From Tolumonas sp008015085 (GTDB lineage: Bacteria; Pseudomonadota; Gammaproteobacteria; Enterobacterales; Aeromonadaceae): a stretch of DNA of 64,000 nucleotides. Below are positions 1 to 8,895 of this stretch, piece after piece. Position 1 is the stretch's first letter, and each line of letters starts with the position of its first letter. The stretch spans positions 62,001-126,000 of the forward strand of contig JAJUJX010000001.1 of NCBI GenBank assembly GCA_029265125.1, in the 5' to 3' direction. The position numbers and the translations under genes were made by a program. The notes under the pieces are model-generated. The model searched no databases. It was not told the DNA's origin and saw nothing but the letters and a program-made list of their open reading frames with translations.

Positions 1-451
1 AGCCGAACATCCGTGCATTGAGTTCCAGCGTCATAAAATGGGCAGATAACAGCAGCATACCGTGTTTGTTGGCAACGGCCTGTTCGACGTGTTCAGCTCC
101 GGTGACATGCATAATTTTACGTACCCGCCAATCAGGCCAGAACCAGGCAATACCAGTTTCAAAAATGGCCCGGCCGACGTTAGCAAAGTTCTCTTTAAGA
201 CAAGCTTCGCGTGTGGCGTCGTCCCATTCCGGGAAGGCTAGCTGCAGATTAGTGCGGGCAATTCTGACCCGGCGGGGCAACAGTTTCATCGAGAGCCAGC
301 CTAAACCTGCTCCCAGATACATCAATACGGGATAAGGGAGTTGCACAACCAGCCATAACACAGCTTGTCCGAACCACTGTGGCCAGTAGCGGGGATGAAA
401 CAGGGCTGCAGTCAGACGAGGAGCATTATCCGGAAGCTGTTTTAATTGCAT
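1..451 (-). CDS. lpxL: Kdo2-lipid IV(A) lauroyltransferase LpxL, N-terminal part (cut by window edge)
   Basis: This minus-strand gene starts at the ATG at 451 and runs off the left edge, so only the first 150 residues are seen. The product is an inner-membrane acyltransferase of the LpxL/LpxM/LpxP family, which adds the secondary acyl chain to lipid A. Support is a hydrophobic segment around residues 27-57, a basic patch (KLLPRRVRIARTNLQLAFPEW) and the catalytic HX4E box HFMTLE at His138-Glu143. The Glu at that box, with flanking LELNAR, favours LpxL/LpxP over LpxM, which has HX4D. It is divergent from hldE, another lipopolysaccharide gene. The catalytic C-terminal half lies outside the window. 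Confidence 0.85.
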   Translation of the reverse strand, partial: MQLKQLPDNAPRLTAALFHPRYWPQWFGQAVLWLVVQLPYPVLMYLGAGLGWLSMKLLPRRVRIARTNLQLAFPEWDDATREACLKENFANVGRAIFETGIAWFWPDWRVRKIMHVTGAEHVEQAVANKHGMLLLSAHFMTLELNARMFG

Positions 452-581
452 GACGAGTAACCAGAGATACGATTAGATGATAAAAGCCCGCCTAGTCTAG
501 CAAATGACCGGCGGGGTGGCGAATCATCCTCATGGCTGTGTTAGACTGCCGGCAATTCAGAATTAGTCTTGAGTAAACACT

Positions 582-2027
582 ATGACGATGCGTATCACCT
601 TACCTGATTTTTCTTCTGCCCGTGTTCTGGTTGTGGGCGACATCATGCTGGATCGCTACTGGAGCGGCCCGACCCGCCGTATTTCGCCGGAGGCGCCGGT
701 GCCAGTGGTGAAAGTCGAGAAGAATGAAGATCGTCCGGGAGGTGCCGCGAACGTCTCGCTGAACGTCGCAGCCTTAGGTGGTAAAACGACCCTGATTGGT
801 TTTGTCGGACAAGATGAAGCTGCCGACAGCCTGGAAGCCAAATTAAACAAGCATAAAGTCAGTTTTGATTTGGTGAAGGTTAGCGAGCTGCCGACCATTA
901 CCAAACTGCGTATTCTGAGCGGTAACCAACAGTTGATCCGTCTGGATTTTGAAGACTCATTCTCTACGGCCGATCCTGCCCCCTTACTGGCGAAAATTGA
1001 TGCGGCACTGCCTGATTTTGATGTGTTGATCCTCTCCGACTATGCCAAAGGGGCATTGACCTGTGTGCAGGATATTATTCAGCTGGCGCGTAAGCATAAG
1101 GTGCCGGTGCTGGTTGATCCGAAAGGAACCAGCTTTGAGAAATATCGTGGTGCCACTTTAATCAAACCCAACATGCTGGAATTTGAGACGATCGTTGGCA
1201 AAGTGAAAAACGAAGACGATCTGATCGAAAAAGCCAAAAATCTGCTGAATGAACTGGATCTGGAGGCCTTGCTGGTGACCCGGTCAGAAAATGGCATGCT
1301 GCTGGTTCGCCGCGGCGGTACGGTGCTGACACTGCGCACTCAGGCACGGGAAGTGTTCGATGTGACTGGTGCCGGTGATACGGTCGTCGGTACGCTGGCA
1401 ACGGCATTGTCTGCAGGTAAATCGCTGGAAGAAGCCTGCGCTATTGCCAACAGCGCTGCGGGTGTTGTCGTGGCGAAACTGGGCACATCGACGGTCAGCC
1501 CGCAGGAGCTGGCGCAGGCACTGCATGAGCATAGCAGTATGGAGCAGGCATTTGGTGTCATGAGCGAAGCCGAGCTGAAAACTGCAGTACTGGCGGCACG
1601 TCGCCGTGGTGAGAAGATTGTGATGACCAACGGCTGTTTCGATATTCTGCATGCCGGTCATGTTTCTTATCTGAAAGCGGCGCGTAGACTCGGTGATCGT
1701 CTTATTGTGGCGGTGAATACTGATGCGTCCGTTCGTCGCCTGAAAGGCGAAAAACGCCCGATCGTACCGGAAGATCAACGCATGGCTGTGTTGTCAGCAC
1801 TGGACTCGGTCGACTGGGTGGTACCGTTCAGTGAAGACACACCACAGCGGGTGATTGCCGGCATTCTGCCGGATCTGCTGGTGAAAGGTGGTGACTATAA
1901 GCCGGAAGAGATTGCCGGTTATGCGGAAGTGACCGCCAATGGTGGTGAAGTCCGCGTACTGCATTTTGAAGATGGTTGCTCGACCAGCAATATTGTGAAG
2001 ACGATCATCGAGCGGGAATGTAAATAG
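582..2027 (+). CDS. hldE: Bifunctional heptose-7-phosphate kinase / heptose-1-phosphate adenylyltransferase HldE
   Basis: HldE makes ADP-D-glycero-beta-D-manno-heptose for the LPS inner core: the N-terminal PfkB-type kinase phosphorylates heptose-7-P at C1, and the C-terminal nucleotidyltransferase adds AMP. The kinase half covers about residues 1-320, with the PfkB signature DVTGAGDTVVG near residue 260. The nucleotidyltransferase half starts near residue 345 with GCFDILHAGH and later LVKGGDY. Its 481 residues are close to the E. coli length (477). The ATG at 582 or the one at 588 (MRITLPDF) could be used; the latter matches the E. coli N-terminus better. It is divergent from lpxL. Confidence 0.95.
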   Translation: MTMRITLPDFSSARVLVVGDIMLDRYWSGPTRRISPEAPVPVVKVEKNEDRPGGAANVSLNVAALGGKTTLIGFVGQDEAADSLEAKLNKHKVSFDLVKVSELPTITKLRILSGNQQLIRLDFEDSFSTADPAPLLAKIDAALPDFDVLILSDYAKGALTCVQDIIQLARKHKVPVLVDPKGTSFEKYRGATLIKPNMLEFETIVGKVKNEDDLIEKAKNLLNELDLEALLVTRSENGMLLVRRGGTVLTLRTQAREVFDVTGAGDTVVGTLATALSAGKSLEEACAIANSAAGVVVAKLGTSTVSPQELAQALHEHSSMEQAFGVMSEAELKTAVLAARRRGEKIVMTNGCFDILHAGHVSYLKAARRLGDRLIVAVNTDASVRRLKGEKRPIVPEDQRMAVLSALDSVDWVVPFSEDTPQRVIAGILPDLLVKGGDYKPEEIAGYAEVTANGGEVRVLHFEDGCSTSNIVKTIIERECK

Positions 2028-2038
2028 CTTTTATCAGA

Positions 2039-2062
2039 AACCGGCATCAGACGGTGCCGGTT
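2039..2062 (+). terminator. Hairpin after hldE
   Basis: An 8-bp inverted repeat, AACCGGCA / TGCCGGTT with an 8-nt loop, begins 12 bases after the hldE stop. The T-tract is weak (TTGTCG), so it may be a poor terminator or an mRNA 3' stabiliser. Confidence 0.45.
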
Positions 2063-2148
2063 GTCGCACTTTGTCACACTTATGGCATAGCCTTGCCATG
2101 TCTCTCTGCTTTACTGAAGATAATCCCAAACTGACAGGATGCTTTAGT

Positions 2149-3420
2149 ATGCGTTATCTCTTCTCGCTTCTTTTTATTTCGTTGCTCTGCTGGGGGATCG
2201 CGTTACCTTCTGATGCCTTACAGCAGGGTTTCATGTTCTGGCGTAATCAGGGGATTTTATTATCCGGAGTGCTGGCGATAGCCCTGATGGGTGCTCTGAT
2301 GCTGATGGCATTACGCCCTCTCTGGCTGGAACGCCGCTTAGGCGGGTTGGATCACCTCTATCAGCTACATAAATGGAGCGGCATTTCAGCAGGGACAATG
2401 GTGCTTTTGCACTGGTTTCTGACCAAATCACCGCGCTGGCTGTCTGACTGGGGGCTACTGCAGCTGGGGCCCAGACCTGCCGGGCCTCATGTGGTTGATG
2501 CACTGCGCGGTATTGCCAAGGAAGCCGGTGAAATTGCTTTTTATGCGATGGTCATTTTTATCATCGTCAGTCTGGTCAAGGTGTTACCGTATGGTCGTTT
2601 TCGCCAGATCCACAAGGTCGGTGCAGTTCTGTTCCTGATGGCAGCTTTTCACAGTGTCTATCTGACCCCTGATAACCTGCGCTGGGCACCTTTCGGAATT
2701 TTGATTCTGGCGGTCTCGATTATTGGTTCAGTTGCGGCGCTGATCAGTTTGTCCGGGCAAATTGGTAAGCTGAATCGGTATGCGGGTGAAATCATCGCAG
2801 TTCGGCAACCTTCGGGAAAAATTCTGGAACTGGAAGTCCGATTACCGGCTGATTTTCAGGATGAGTATTTACCGGGGCAATTTGCCTTGCTGACACTGCA
2901 CAAAGACGAAGGGTCACATCCGTTTACTATTCTGCGTGAAGATATACAAAATGGCAGTATTATCTTTGCGATCAAGCAATTGGGTGATTATACCAGGCAA
3001 CTGGCTGAACGAGTGCACGTCGGCGATCAGGTTTCGGTAGAAGGGCCATTCGGACGATTCGTATTGCCTGAGTCTGGCTTTCCGGAATATTGGATCGCAG
3101 GCGGGATTGGTATTGCTCCCTTTATCGCATGGCTGGAGAGTCTGGTTGCTGAGGGTGAACGGCGCCCCGGTACGCAGCTTTATTACTGTGTTCATAAAGA
3201 GGATGCGATTTACACCGAACGTCTGCAACAATTGTCGAAGCTGACGGGGGTTAAAATTACGCAAATTGATCGGCGTACTGATGGTGATTTAGATCTCTCC
3301 AGTCTGGAAATTACCGAAGATACGCAGATCTGGTTTTGTGGGCCAAAACGTCTGCGAGACATGTTACTGACACGCATACCCTCTTCCCAGTTGCATTATG
3401 AGCAGTTTGATTTCCGCTGA
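2149..3420 (+). CDS. Ferric-reductase-like flavocytochrome (membrane b-type haem domain plus FAD/NAD(P) domain)
   Basis: A 423-residue protein with about six N-terminal membrane segments (residues 1-215) followed by a ferredoxin-NADP+ reductase-like module. Two helices each carry a His pair 13-14 residues apart (LHKWSGISAGTMVLLH and IHKVGAVLFLMAAFH), the usual bis-His haem pattern of the ferric reductase / NADPH oxidase family. HPFTILRE is the FAD-binding region, GGIGIAPFIAW the nucleotide-binding turn, and FCGPKRL the C-terminal NAD(P) motif. The ATG at 2149 is preferred over an upstream in-frame start because the first membrane helix begins there. The electron acceptor is unknown; ferric chelates or a quinone are possible. 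Confidence 0.78.
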   Translation: MRYLFSLLFISLLCWGIALPSDALQQGFMFWRNQGILLSGVLAIALMGALMLMALRPLWLERRLGGLDHLYQLHKWSGISAGTMVLLHWFLTKSPRWLSDWGLLQLGPRPAGPHVVDALRGIAKEAGEIAFYAMVIFIIVSLVKVLPYGRFRQIHKVGAVLFLMAAFHSVYLTPDNLRWAPFGILILAVSIIGSVAALISLSGQIGKLNRYAGEIIAVRQPSGKILELEVRLPADFQDEYLPGQFALLTLHKDEGSHPFTILREDIQNGSIIFAIKQLGDYTRQLAERVHVGDQVSVEGPFGRFVLPESGFPEYWIAGGIGIAPFIAWLESLVAEGERRPGTQLYYCVHKEDAIYTERLQQLSKLTGVKITQIDRRTDGDLDLSSLEITEDTQIWFCGPKRLRDMLLTRIPSSQLHYEQFDFR

Positions 3421-3435
3421 TGATGGATAGAAATG

Positions 3436-3461
3436 AAAACGGCCAGAATTCTGGCCGTTTT
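3436..3461. terminator. Bidirectional terminator (26-bp perfect palindrome)
   Basis: A fully symmetric 26-bp sequence has arms AAAACGGCCAG and CTGGCCGTTTT around AATT. It lies between convergent genes, so T-runs follow the stem on both strands. It serves the flavocytochrome gene (plus) and tehA (minus). Confidence 0.85.
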
Positions 3462-3464
3462 GCG

Positions 3465-4397
3465 TTATAGCTGCTTACGCCACAGCATCTGACATGTTCG
3501 TAGTGCGAGATAACCGATAAACAGATTGGCGCCGGTAAAGACAGGAATGGCCAGCCACTGTGCGGAAGGTAAACCCGCAACGGCGAGTTTTAAACTACAA
3601 ATTGTCGTTGCAGCAACACCAAAAGTATAAGCCCAGTAGGAAGGAGCAAAAGCCTGTGCTCCCAGCCAGCGACCCAGACGCAAGCCCAGCAATAACTGAA
3701 ACAGGCCATAGCCCCAGAGCATCAGTAACCACGGCGCTGTACTACCCGGCATCAACATCAGACAGGCCATTGCACAGACGACCGGCGGAGCAAACTGAAT
3801 GCCCAGTAATGGACGTTGTGCCACCGGCATGGTTTTCGGATGCCACAAGCGCTGAATGATCAGTGATTCCAACGCCAGCCAGGAAAATACACCGGCACCC
3901 AGAAACAACCAGCCCCAGTCTGCGTGTCCTAGTGCACCGAGCGCGGCTGCACTGGTGAAATTACCGGCGACTGTAGGCAGATACAGCGTCGGAGCAGTAT
4001 CGAGCGTATCACGGCCACCTTGCCACAAGGTGCCGGTATGCCATAACGAAAACACCAGATGCCAGCTGATCCCGGCACCTGTTAATATCCATGCGGCTGT
4101 GGTGGAGTAAGGCCGGATTGCCAGCACAATCAGTAACGTCGATACACCCAGCAATGCGGGGGTGCTGCCCTGTACCGGATGCAAAAATTCAGCTTTGACG
4201 GATTCAAAACGACGAAATGTCTGCAGTACATAGCTGCTGAGTAATATTGCCCACACCAATCCGGCAAGTAAAAGAAGTCCTTCGCCAATCGGTGCCGGTA
4301 ACGACCAAAGATGAGCGGCGATCCGCCATGCCTGACCGAGACCGGATAAGCCGAGAACCATACCAAAGAACGAGGCGGGAATATGTCGGGACGTCAT
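3465..4397 (-). CDS. tehA: TehA-like SLAC1/TDT-family anion channel or transporter
   Basis: A 310-residue, ten-helix membrane protein of the tellurite-resistance/dicarboxylate transporter (TDT, SLAC1) family. Residue patterns follow E. coli TehA throughout: PASFFGMVLGLSGLGQAWR at the N-terminus, YLPTVAGNFTSAAALGALG, and LFLGAGVFSWLALE in the middle. The ATG at 4397 is chosen because AAGGAG lies 8-9 bases upstream. No tehB methyltransferase is adjacent, so the link to tellurite resistance is only by homology; the natural role is probably small-anion efflux. It lies downstream of tolC on the same strand, separated by a terminator, so it probably has its own promoter. Confidence 0.82.
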   Translation of the reverse strand: MTSRHIPASFFGMVLGLSGLGQAWRIAAHLWSLPAPIGEGLLLLAGLVWAILLSSYVLQTFRRFESVKAEFLHPVQGSTPALLGVSTLLIVLAIRPYSTTAAWILTGAGISWHLVFSLWHTGTLWQGGRDTLDTAPTLYLPTVAGNFTSAAALGALGHADWGWLFLGAGVFSWLALESLIIQRLWHPKTMPVAQRPLLGIQFAPPVVCAMACLMLMPGSTAPWLLMLWGYGLFQLLLGLRLGRWLGAQAFAPSYWAYTFGVAATTICSLKLAVAGLPSAQWLAIPVFTGANLFIGYLALRTCQMLWRKQL

Positions 4398-4429
4398 TGC
4401 TGTTTGCTCCTTATTGTTCTGAGCAACAA

Positions 4430-4457
4430 AAAGCCCTGCAGACAACACAGGGCTTTT
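4430..4457 (-). terminator. tolC terminator
   Basis: An AGCCCTG / CAGGGCT stem with a 9-nt loop follows the tolC stop on the minus strand and is trailed by TTTTTG. A T-run on the other side makes it readable both ways. It separates tolC from tehA. Confidence 0.75.
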
Positions 4458-4480
4458 AAATAAATCATGTGGTCAATATA

Positions 4481-5794
4481 TCATTTTTTCGTTATCAACC
4501 CATTATTGATATCCAGCAGATCCTGCTCGGTCAGCGTACCGGCGGTGAGTTTGAGCTGCAGGCTGTTCAGGATGTAGTTGTAACGGGCATCGGAGAGTTT
4601 TTGCTTGGCGGAGTAAAGCTTGGTCGTGGCATTCAGCACATCGACTATGGTGCGGGTACCAACCTGATAGCCCGCCTGCGTGGCCGTCAGTGCACTGTCT
4701 GCCGAAATCACCGATTGCTGATAGGCATTGATGGTTCCGATCCCGGCAAAGACATTGTTGTAATATTTGTATAAATCGGCCTGAATTGTGCGGTAATTTT
4801 TTTCCAGATTTTCACTGGCAGCGACGTAGTTAAACTGTGCTTGTTTGACCTGTGACTGGGTTGCACCACCGGAATAGAGAGGCAGATTAAATTGCAGGCC
4901 GATTGTGCCTTGCTGAATGGTACCGTCCTCTTTGGAGGCCGTATTTTTTTCATAATTGGTGTAATCAGAATTGGCGCCCAGTTTCAGATCCAGTGTTGGC
5001 AGGTGGCCTGCTTTGGCCAGGTCAATCTGCTGTTTGGCGACATCTTTATTGATGCGTAGCTGGTTGAGCGTCAGGTTGTGATCCTGTGCTTGTTTCAGCC
5101 ATTGGTCGGCATTCTGCGTCATTGGACTGGTACTGAAACGCTCGGTGTTCAGTGTATCCAGAAATTTGTGTTCAGACCCGGTGAGCTGGCGCAGCGATTC
5201 ATAGCTGTTTGCCAGCGTGTTTTGCGCATTGATACTGTCAGCAACCGCGAGATCATGCGCGGCTTTGGCTTCTTGTACATCGGTAATTGCAGTCATGCCG
5301 ACATTAAAGCGTTGCTGGGTTTCATCAAGCTGACGCTGTAATGCCTTCTCATTGGCGGTTGCATATTCCAGAGCATCCAGTGCGGCCAGTACACTAAAAT
5401 ATCCCTGAGCGGTACGTAGCATCAGATTTTGCTTTTCCAGATTCAGTGCAACATCGCTGGATAATGCCTGTTTGCTGGTGATGTCGGAATTCATCCAGAC
5501 GGATTGACGAAACAGCGCCTGAGTCAGGGAAATGCCGGCGCCGGCAGTCCGTGCAGTATAATAATCATCCCGGTTAGATTTCTGATAACCGGCGTTGGCA
5601 TCCAAACCAATCTGCGGCAGTTTGGCGGCATCCGCTTCATTGATTTTCTCAAAAGCTGCATCACGCTGTGCCTGCGTTTCCTGTAATTGTGGGTCTTTTT
5701 CCTGAGCCTGATGATAAATATCCAGCAGGTTTTCTGCATAGGCGAAGGGAGTTAATCCCAACAGTATCAAAGCAGATAATAATGTTTTTTTCAT
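4481..5794 (-). CDS. tolC: Outer membrane channel protein TolC
   Basis: TolC is the trimeric outer-membrane exit duct for RND and ABC efflux pumps and type I secretion. The 437-residue precursor begins with a classic Sec signal peptide ending FAYA. Two outer-membrane efflux-protein repeats follow, with the family's long helical pattern and the ends of each repeat resembling one another (for example QRFNVGMTAITDVQEAKA and AGYQVGTRTIVDVLNATT). It lacks a lipobox, as expected for TolC rather than OprM-type lipoproteins. In E. coli tolC is adjacent and divergent to nudF. Here an ABC efflux module lies between them and could use this channel. Confidence 0.93.
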   Translation of the reverse strand: MKKTLLSALILLGLTPFAYAENLLDIYHQAQEKDPQLQETQAQRDAAFEKINEADAAKLPQIGLDANAGYQKSNRDDYYTARTAGAGISLTQALFRQSVWMNSDITSKQALSSDVALNLEKQNLMLRTAQGYFSVLAALDALEYATANEKALQRQLDETQQRFNVGMTAITDVQEAKAAHDLAVADSINAQNTLANSYESLRQLTGSEHKFLDTLNTERFSTSPMTQNADQWLKQAQDHNLTLNQLRINKDVAKQQIDLAKAGHLPTLDLKLGANSDYTNYEKNTASKEDGTIQQGTIGLQFNLPLYSGGATQSQVKQAQFNYVAASENLEKNYRTIQADLYKYYNNVFAGIGTINAYQQSVISADSALTATQAGYQVGTRTIVDVLNATTKLYSAKQKLSDARYNYILNSLQLKLTAGTLTEQDLLDINNGLITKK

Positions 5795-5864
5795 CGGTAC
5801 ATACTCTCTGGTGGTGCCCCGTATTAGCGGAGACTTTTTTATTATTTCATTGGGCCGGGTTGGT

Positions 5865-7001
5865 TTAATCCAGCGTTTTACGAAAACGCAGAACGCCCAC
5901 CAACAGCATAGTGAATAAGAATAACAGTAAAGGCCACATGTGAGGCCATGAATCTGTTATGTTATTTCCTTTTAACATAATGCCGCGGGTCAGACGGATA
6001 AAGTGTGTCAGCGGTAATATTTCACCAATCTGCTGTGCCCAGAATGGCATGCCCCGGAATGGAAACATAAAACCGGACAGCAGCATGGATGGCAGGAAAA
6101 AGAAGAAAGTCATTTGCATTGCTTGCGTCTGATTCCGGGCCACACTGGAAATAGTGATACCGACACTCAGGTTCGCTGCGATAAAAATCAGCACGCCGAG
6201 TAATAACCAGCTGACAGAGCCGATAAACGGTACTTCAAACAGTAGCTCAGCAGCAGCCAGGATCACGCCAACCTGCACAAAACCAATCAGCACATAGGGT
6301 AAGATCTTACCCAGCATCACTTCCAGTGGGCGCACTGGCGTGGCTAACAGATTTTCCATCGTGCCGCGTTCGACTTCCCGCGTGACCGCCAGTGCCGTCA
6401 TCATGATCATCGTCATGGTCAGGATCACTCCCATCAGACCCGGTACGATGTTGTATTGCGTCAGTCCCTCAGGGTTAAAACGGCGCTGGATCACCAACTC
6501 ATAGGGTTGTGCTTTACCTTGCAGTGTATTGAGTGGTCCCGACAGTTCGTGTTGTAACCATTGCTGACTCAGCTGCTGTAATGCACCGATGGCATTAGCG
6601 GTGGCAGAGGGATCAGTCGCATCAGCGGCTACCAGCAGTTGCGGCCGTTCACCGCGTTGCAGTTTCTTGCTGAAACCCGCAGGGACAATAACGGCGAACT
6701 GTGCGTCTCCTTGTTCCAGCCATTTGTCGGCTTCTGCATCGCCCAGATTGGCGGCGACCAGCTGAAAATAACCGCTGTTTTCGAGACTCTGCACAATTGC
6801 ACGGGTAAACGGAGTTTGCTCATGGGTCACAACGACCGTTGGCAGATGTTTCGGATCGCCATTAATCGCATAACCAAACAGCACCAGCTGGATCAGCGGG
6901 ATGCCAACCATCATGGCAAACGTAAGCCGATCACGTCGCAGCTGAATAAACTCTTTGATGATGACAGCCAGCAACCGGTGCCAGCTTAAAACCTGTTCCA
7001 T
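5865..7001 (-). CDS. ABC-2 type exporter permease (YhhJ/YbhS/YbhR-like)
   Basis: A 378-residue inner-membrane subunit of an ABC exporter. It has one N-terminal helix (MMVGIPLIQLVLFGYAI), a periplasmic domain of about 130 residues, then five helices with the ABC-2 signature region (TREVERGTMENLLATPVRPLE). The ATG at 7001 has AGAGG 6 bases upstream; a GTG at 7007 is the alternative. It is the last gene of the tetR-hlyD-ATPase-permease operon, 8 bases after the ATPase gene. E. coli ybh has two permeases (YbhS, YbhR) whereas this module has one, implying a homodimer. The substrate is unknown; related systems export drugs or cations. Confidence 0.85.
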   Translation of the reverse strand: MEQVLSWHRLLAVIIKEFIQLRRDRLTFAMMVGIPLIQLVLFGYAINGDPKHLPTVVVTHEQTPFTRAIVQSLENSGYFQLVAANLGDAEADKWLEQGDAQFAVIVPAGFSKKLQRGERPQLLVAADATDPSATANAIGALQQLSQQWLQHELSGPLNTLQGKAQPYELVIQRRFNPEGLTQYNIVPGLMGVILTMTMIMMTALAVTREVERGTMENLLATPVRPLEVMLGKILPYVLIGFVQVGVILAAAELLFEVPFIGSVSWLLLGVLIFIAANLSVGITISSVARNQTQAMQMTFFFFLPSMLLSGFMFPFRGMPFWAQQIGEILPLTHFIRLTRGIMLKGNNITDSWPHMWPLLLFLFTMLLVGVLRFRKTLD

Positions 7002-7009
7002 AAGCACCT

Positions 7010-7936
7010 CTAGCGAAAATTATCCTGACTTTGCTGCATCAGATGAATGAACACATCTTCCAGCTGCGGTGAGATCAATTGCCAGTGCAGATCGGGCTGC
7101 TGCCGGAATGGTTCAATCGCAGAAGCTAATTGCGCAGCATCCAGCCCGTTAAGATGCAAGCTGCTACCAAAACGGGTGATCAGGGTGACGGCCGGATGGT
7201 ATTGCAAAACAGGTAACAGTGAGTCGACATTCCCTTCCACCAGCCAGGTGGAAAACTGACTTTGACGGATCAGTTCCTGCGGTGTGCCGTTCGCCAGGAG
7301 TTTGCCATAGGCGATATAGCCCAGACGGTGACACCGTTCGGCTTCATCCATGTAATGAGTTGAGACCAGCACGGTCATGCCTTCGGCAGCCAGCTGGTGG
7401 ATCTCATCCCAGAAATCGCGGCGGGCTTTCGGATCCACCCCGGCAGTAGGTTCATCCAGCAGCAGTAGTCTGGGGTTATGCAGCATACAGGCAGCCAGTG
7501 CCAGTCGTTGTTTCCAGCCGCCAGACAACGTTCCGGCCAGCTGATTCTGCCGCCCTTGTAAACCGAGTCGTTCTAATGCCTGTTGTACCCGTTGCCGGCG
7601 ATCTGGCATACCGTAGATCCGGGCAATGAAATCGAGATTTTCCCGCAGACTGAGATCGTCATACAGGCCGAAGCGTTGCGTCATATAGCCCACATGGCGT
7701 TTGATCTCACTGGCCTGACTGACGATGTCATAACCCAGCGTATGACCAGAACCGCTGTCGGGGGTGAGCAGGCCGCACATCATGCGAATCGACGTCGTTT
7801 TACCGCTGCCGTTTGGCCCGAGGAAACCGTAGATCTCGCCAGGCCGCACTTGCATATTCAGGTTATCGACCACCAGTTTATCGCCGAAACGTTTATTCAG
7901 CCCTTCGACATCAATGATCCACCCTTCGCTTTGCAT
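7010..7936 (-). CDS. ABC exporter ATP-binding subunit
   Basis: A single-domain ABC ATPase of about 308 residues. Visible motifs are Walker A (GPNGSGKTT), a signature LSGGWKQRLALA (LSGGW instead of LSGGQ, as in YbhF/YhiH-type exporters), Walker B (LLLLDEPTAGVD) and a switch His in STHYMDEAERC. The start is taken as the ATG at 7936, which has GGAG 8 bases upstream. A GTG at 7945 overlapping the preceding stop is the alternative. It is half the size of E. coli YbhF, which has two fused ATPase domains. It is transcribed with the membrane fusion and permease genes. Confidence 0.88.
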   Translation of the reverse strand: MQSEGWIIDVEGLNKRFGDKLVVDNLNMQVRPGEIYGFLGPNGSGKTTSIRMMCGLLTPDSGSGHTLGYDIVSQASEIKRHVGYMTQRFGLYDDLSLRENLDFIARIYGMPDRRQRVQQALERLGLQGRQNQLAGTLSGGWKQRLALAACMLHNPRLLLLDEPTAGVDPKARRDFWDEIHQLAAEGMTVLVSTHYMDEAERCHRLGYIAYGKLLANGTPQELIRQSQFSTWLVEGNVDSLLPVLQYHPAVTLITRFGSSLHLNGLDAAQLASAIEPFRQQPDLHWQLISPQLEDVFIHLMQQSQDNFR

Positions 7937-7941
7937 ATCGC

Positions 7942-8895
7942 TCACTCCGTCTGGGTTAACGAAACGGCTACCGGTTGCCCCGGATGCAATGTCAGTTTGG
8001 CGGTATCAATAGGTTTAGCTTCTGCCATAAACACCAGTTTGGCGCGGTTTTCTTTGCTGTAAATGACCGGAGGTGTGTATTCGGCCTCGCTGGCTATATA
8101 GCTGATGCGAGCAGGAATCGTGGTGTTGCAACCGTCGCAGCTGACGGAAATGGTTTGTCCGGTATGAATACCGGCAAACTGTGTTTCGGGAATATAAAAA
8201 CGGATTTTGACTGCATCCGCCGCTAATAACGTAATGACTGGTGATCCGGCAGGCACCCATTCACCTTGCTGATAGATGGTTTCTTCAACTCGCGCGTTAA
8301 CCGGGCTGACCGGTGAAGCCTGAGTGACCAGCCAATCGGCATGCGTCAGCTTGGCTTCGGCGGCGGTGATGTCAGCTTGTGCCGCCAGCTGTAAGTCGCT
8401 GCGGGCAGCCTGATTAGCTAACGCCAGCTGGGCTTTCAGATCCCGCACTTTCCCCTGAGCCTGCAGGCGGGTGCTGACGGCCTGATCTAAAGCAGCCTGA
8501 TTACTGAAACCCTGCTGTCTCAGTCGTTGTTGACGGGCAAGTTCCTGTTCACTTAAGCGTAATGCCGCCTGTGCCGCATCCAGTTGTGCATTCAGCGCGG
8601 AAATCTCTTCACTGCGTTTACCTTTACTCAGATCCGCGGACTGTGCCTGCGCTTTTTTCAGCGAGGCCAGGGCTGATTGCTGATTCGTACTGGTTTCACT
8701 GTTTTCCAGCCGGAATAACGGTTCACCGGCTTTGACGGTCTGACCTTCAGTGACGGCCAGTGCTCGTAAATAACCCGCTACCGGCGTGGCAATCCGCACA
8801 TAGTCGCCTTCAACATAACCGGGCAGGGTAGCAGTGGTCTCCTGCTGGCAGGCGGCTAACCCGAGCAGACAGAACGGTAACAGAACATTACGCAT
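7942..8895 (-). CDS. HlyD-family periplasmic adaptor (membrane fusion lipoprotein, YbhG-like)
   Basis: This 317-residue adaptor links the inner-membrane ABC exporter to an outer-membrane channel. It has a lipoprotein signal with lipobox LAAC at residues 13-16. A biotinyl-lipoyl half-motif (GYLRALAVTEGQTVKAGEPLFRLE) precedes a long Ala/Gln/Leu-rich coiled coil (about residues 75-190), and the second lipoyl half (SPVNARVEETIYQQGEWVPAG) and a beta-barrel domain follow. The ATG at 8895 has a strong AGGAGG 6 bases upstream. It overlaps the tetR gene by 8 bp, showing translational coupling. TolC, encoded just downstream, is the obvious candidate partner. Confidence 0.87.
   Translation of the reverse strand: MRNVLLPFCLLGLAACQQETTATLPGYVEGDYVRIATPVAGYLRALAVTEGQTVKAGEPLFRLENSETSTNQQSALASLKKAQAQSADLSKGKRSEEISALNAQLDAAQAALRLSEQELARQQRLRQQGFSNQAALDQAVSTRLQAQGKVRDLKAQLALANQAARSDLQLAAQADITAAEAKLTHADWLVTQASPVSPVNARVEETIYQQGEWVPAGSPVITLLAADAVKIRFYIPETQFAGIHTGQTISVSCDGCNTTIPARISYIASEAEYTPPVIYSKENRAKLVFMAEAKPIDTAKLTLHPGQPVAVSLTQTE

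Noticed and set aside
1284..1778. 164-codon open frame antisense to hldE
   Set aside because: It overlaps both HldE domains and has composition typical of an antisense shadow.
3436..3461. 26-bp perfect palindrome as a possible protein-binding site or attachment site
   Set aside because: It lies between two convergent stops and has T-runs on both sides, so a bidirectional terminator explains it.
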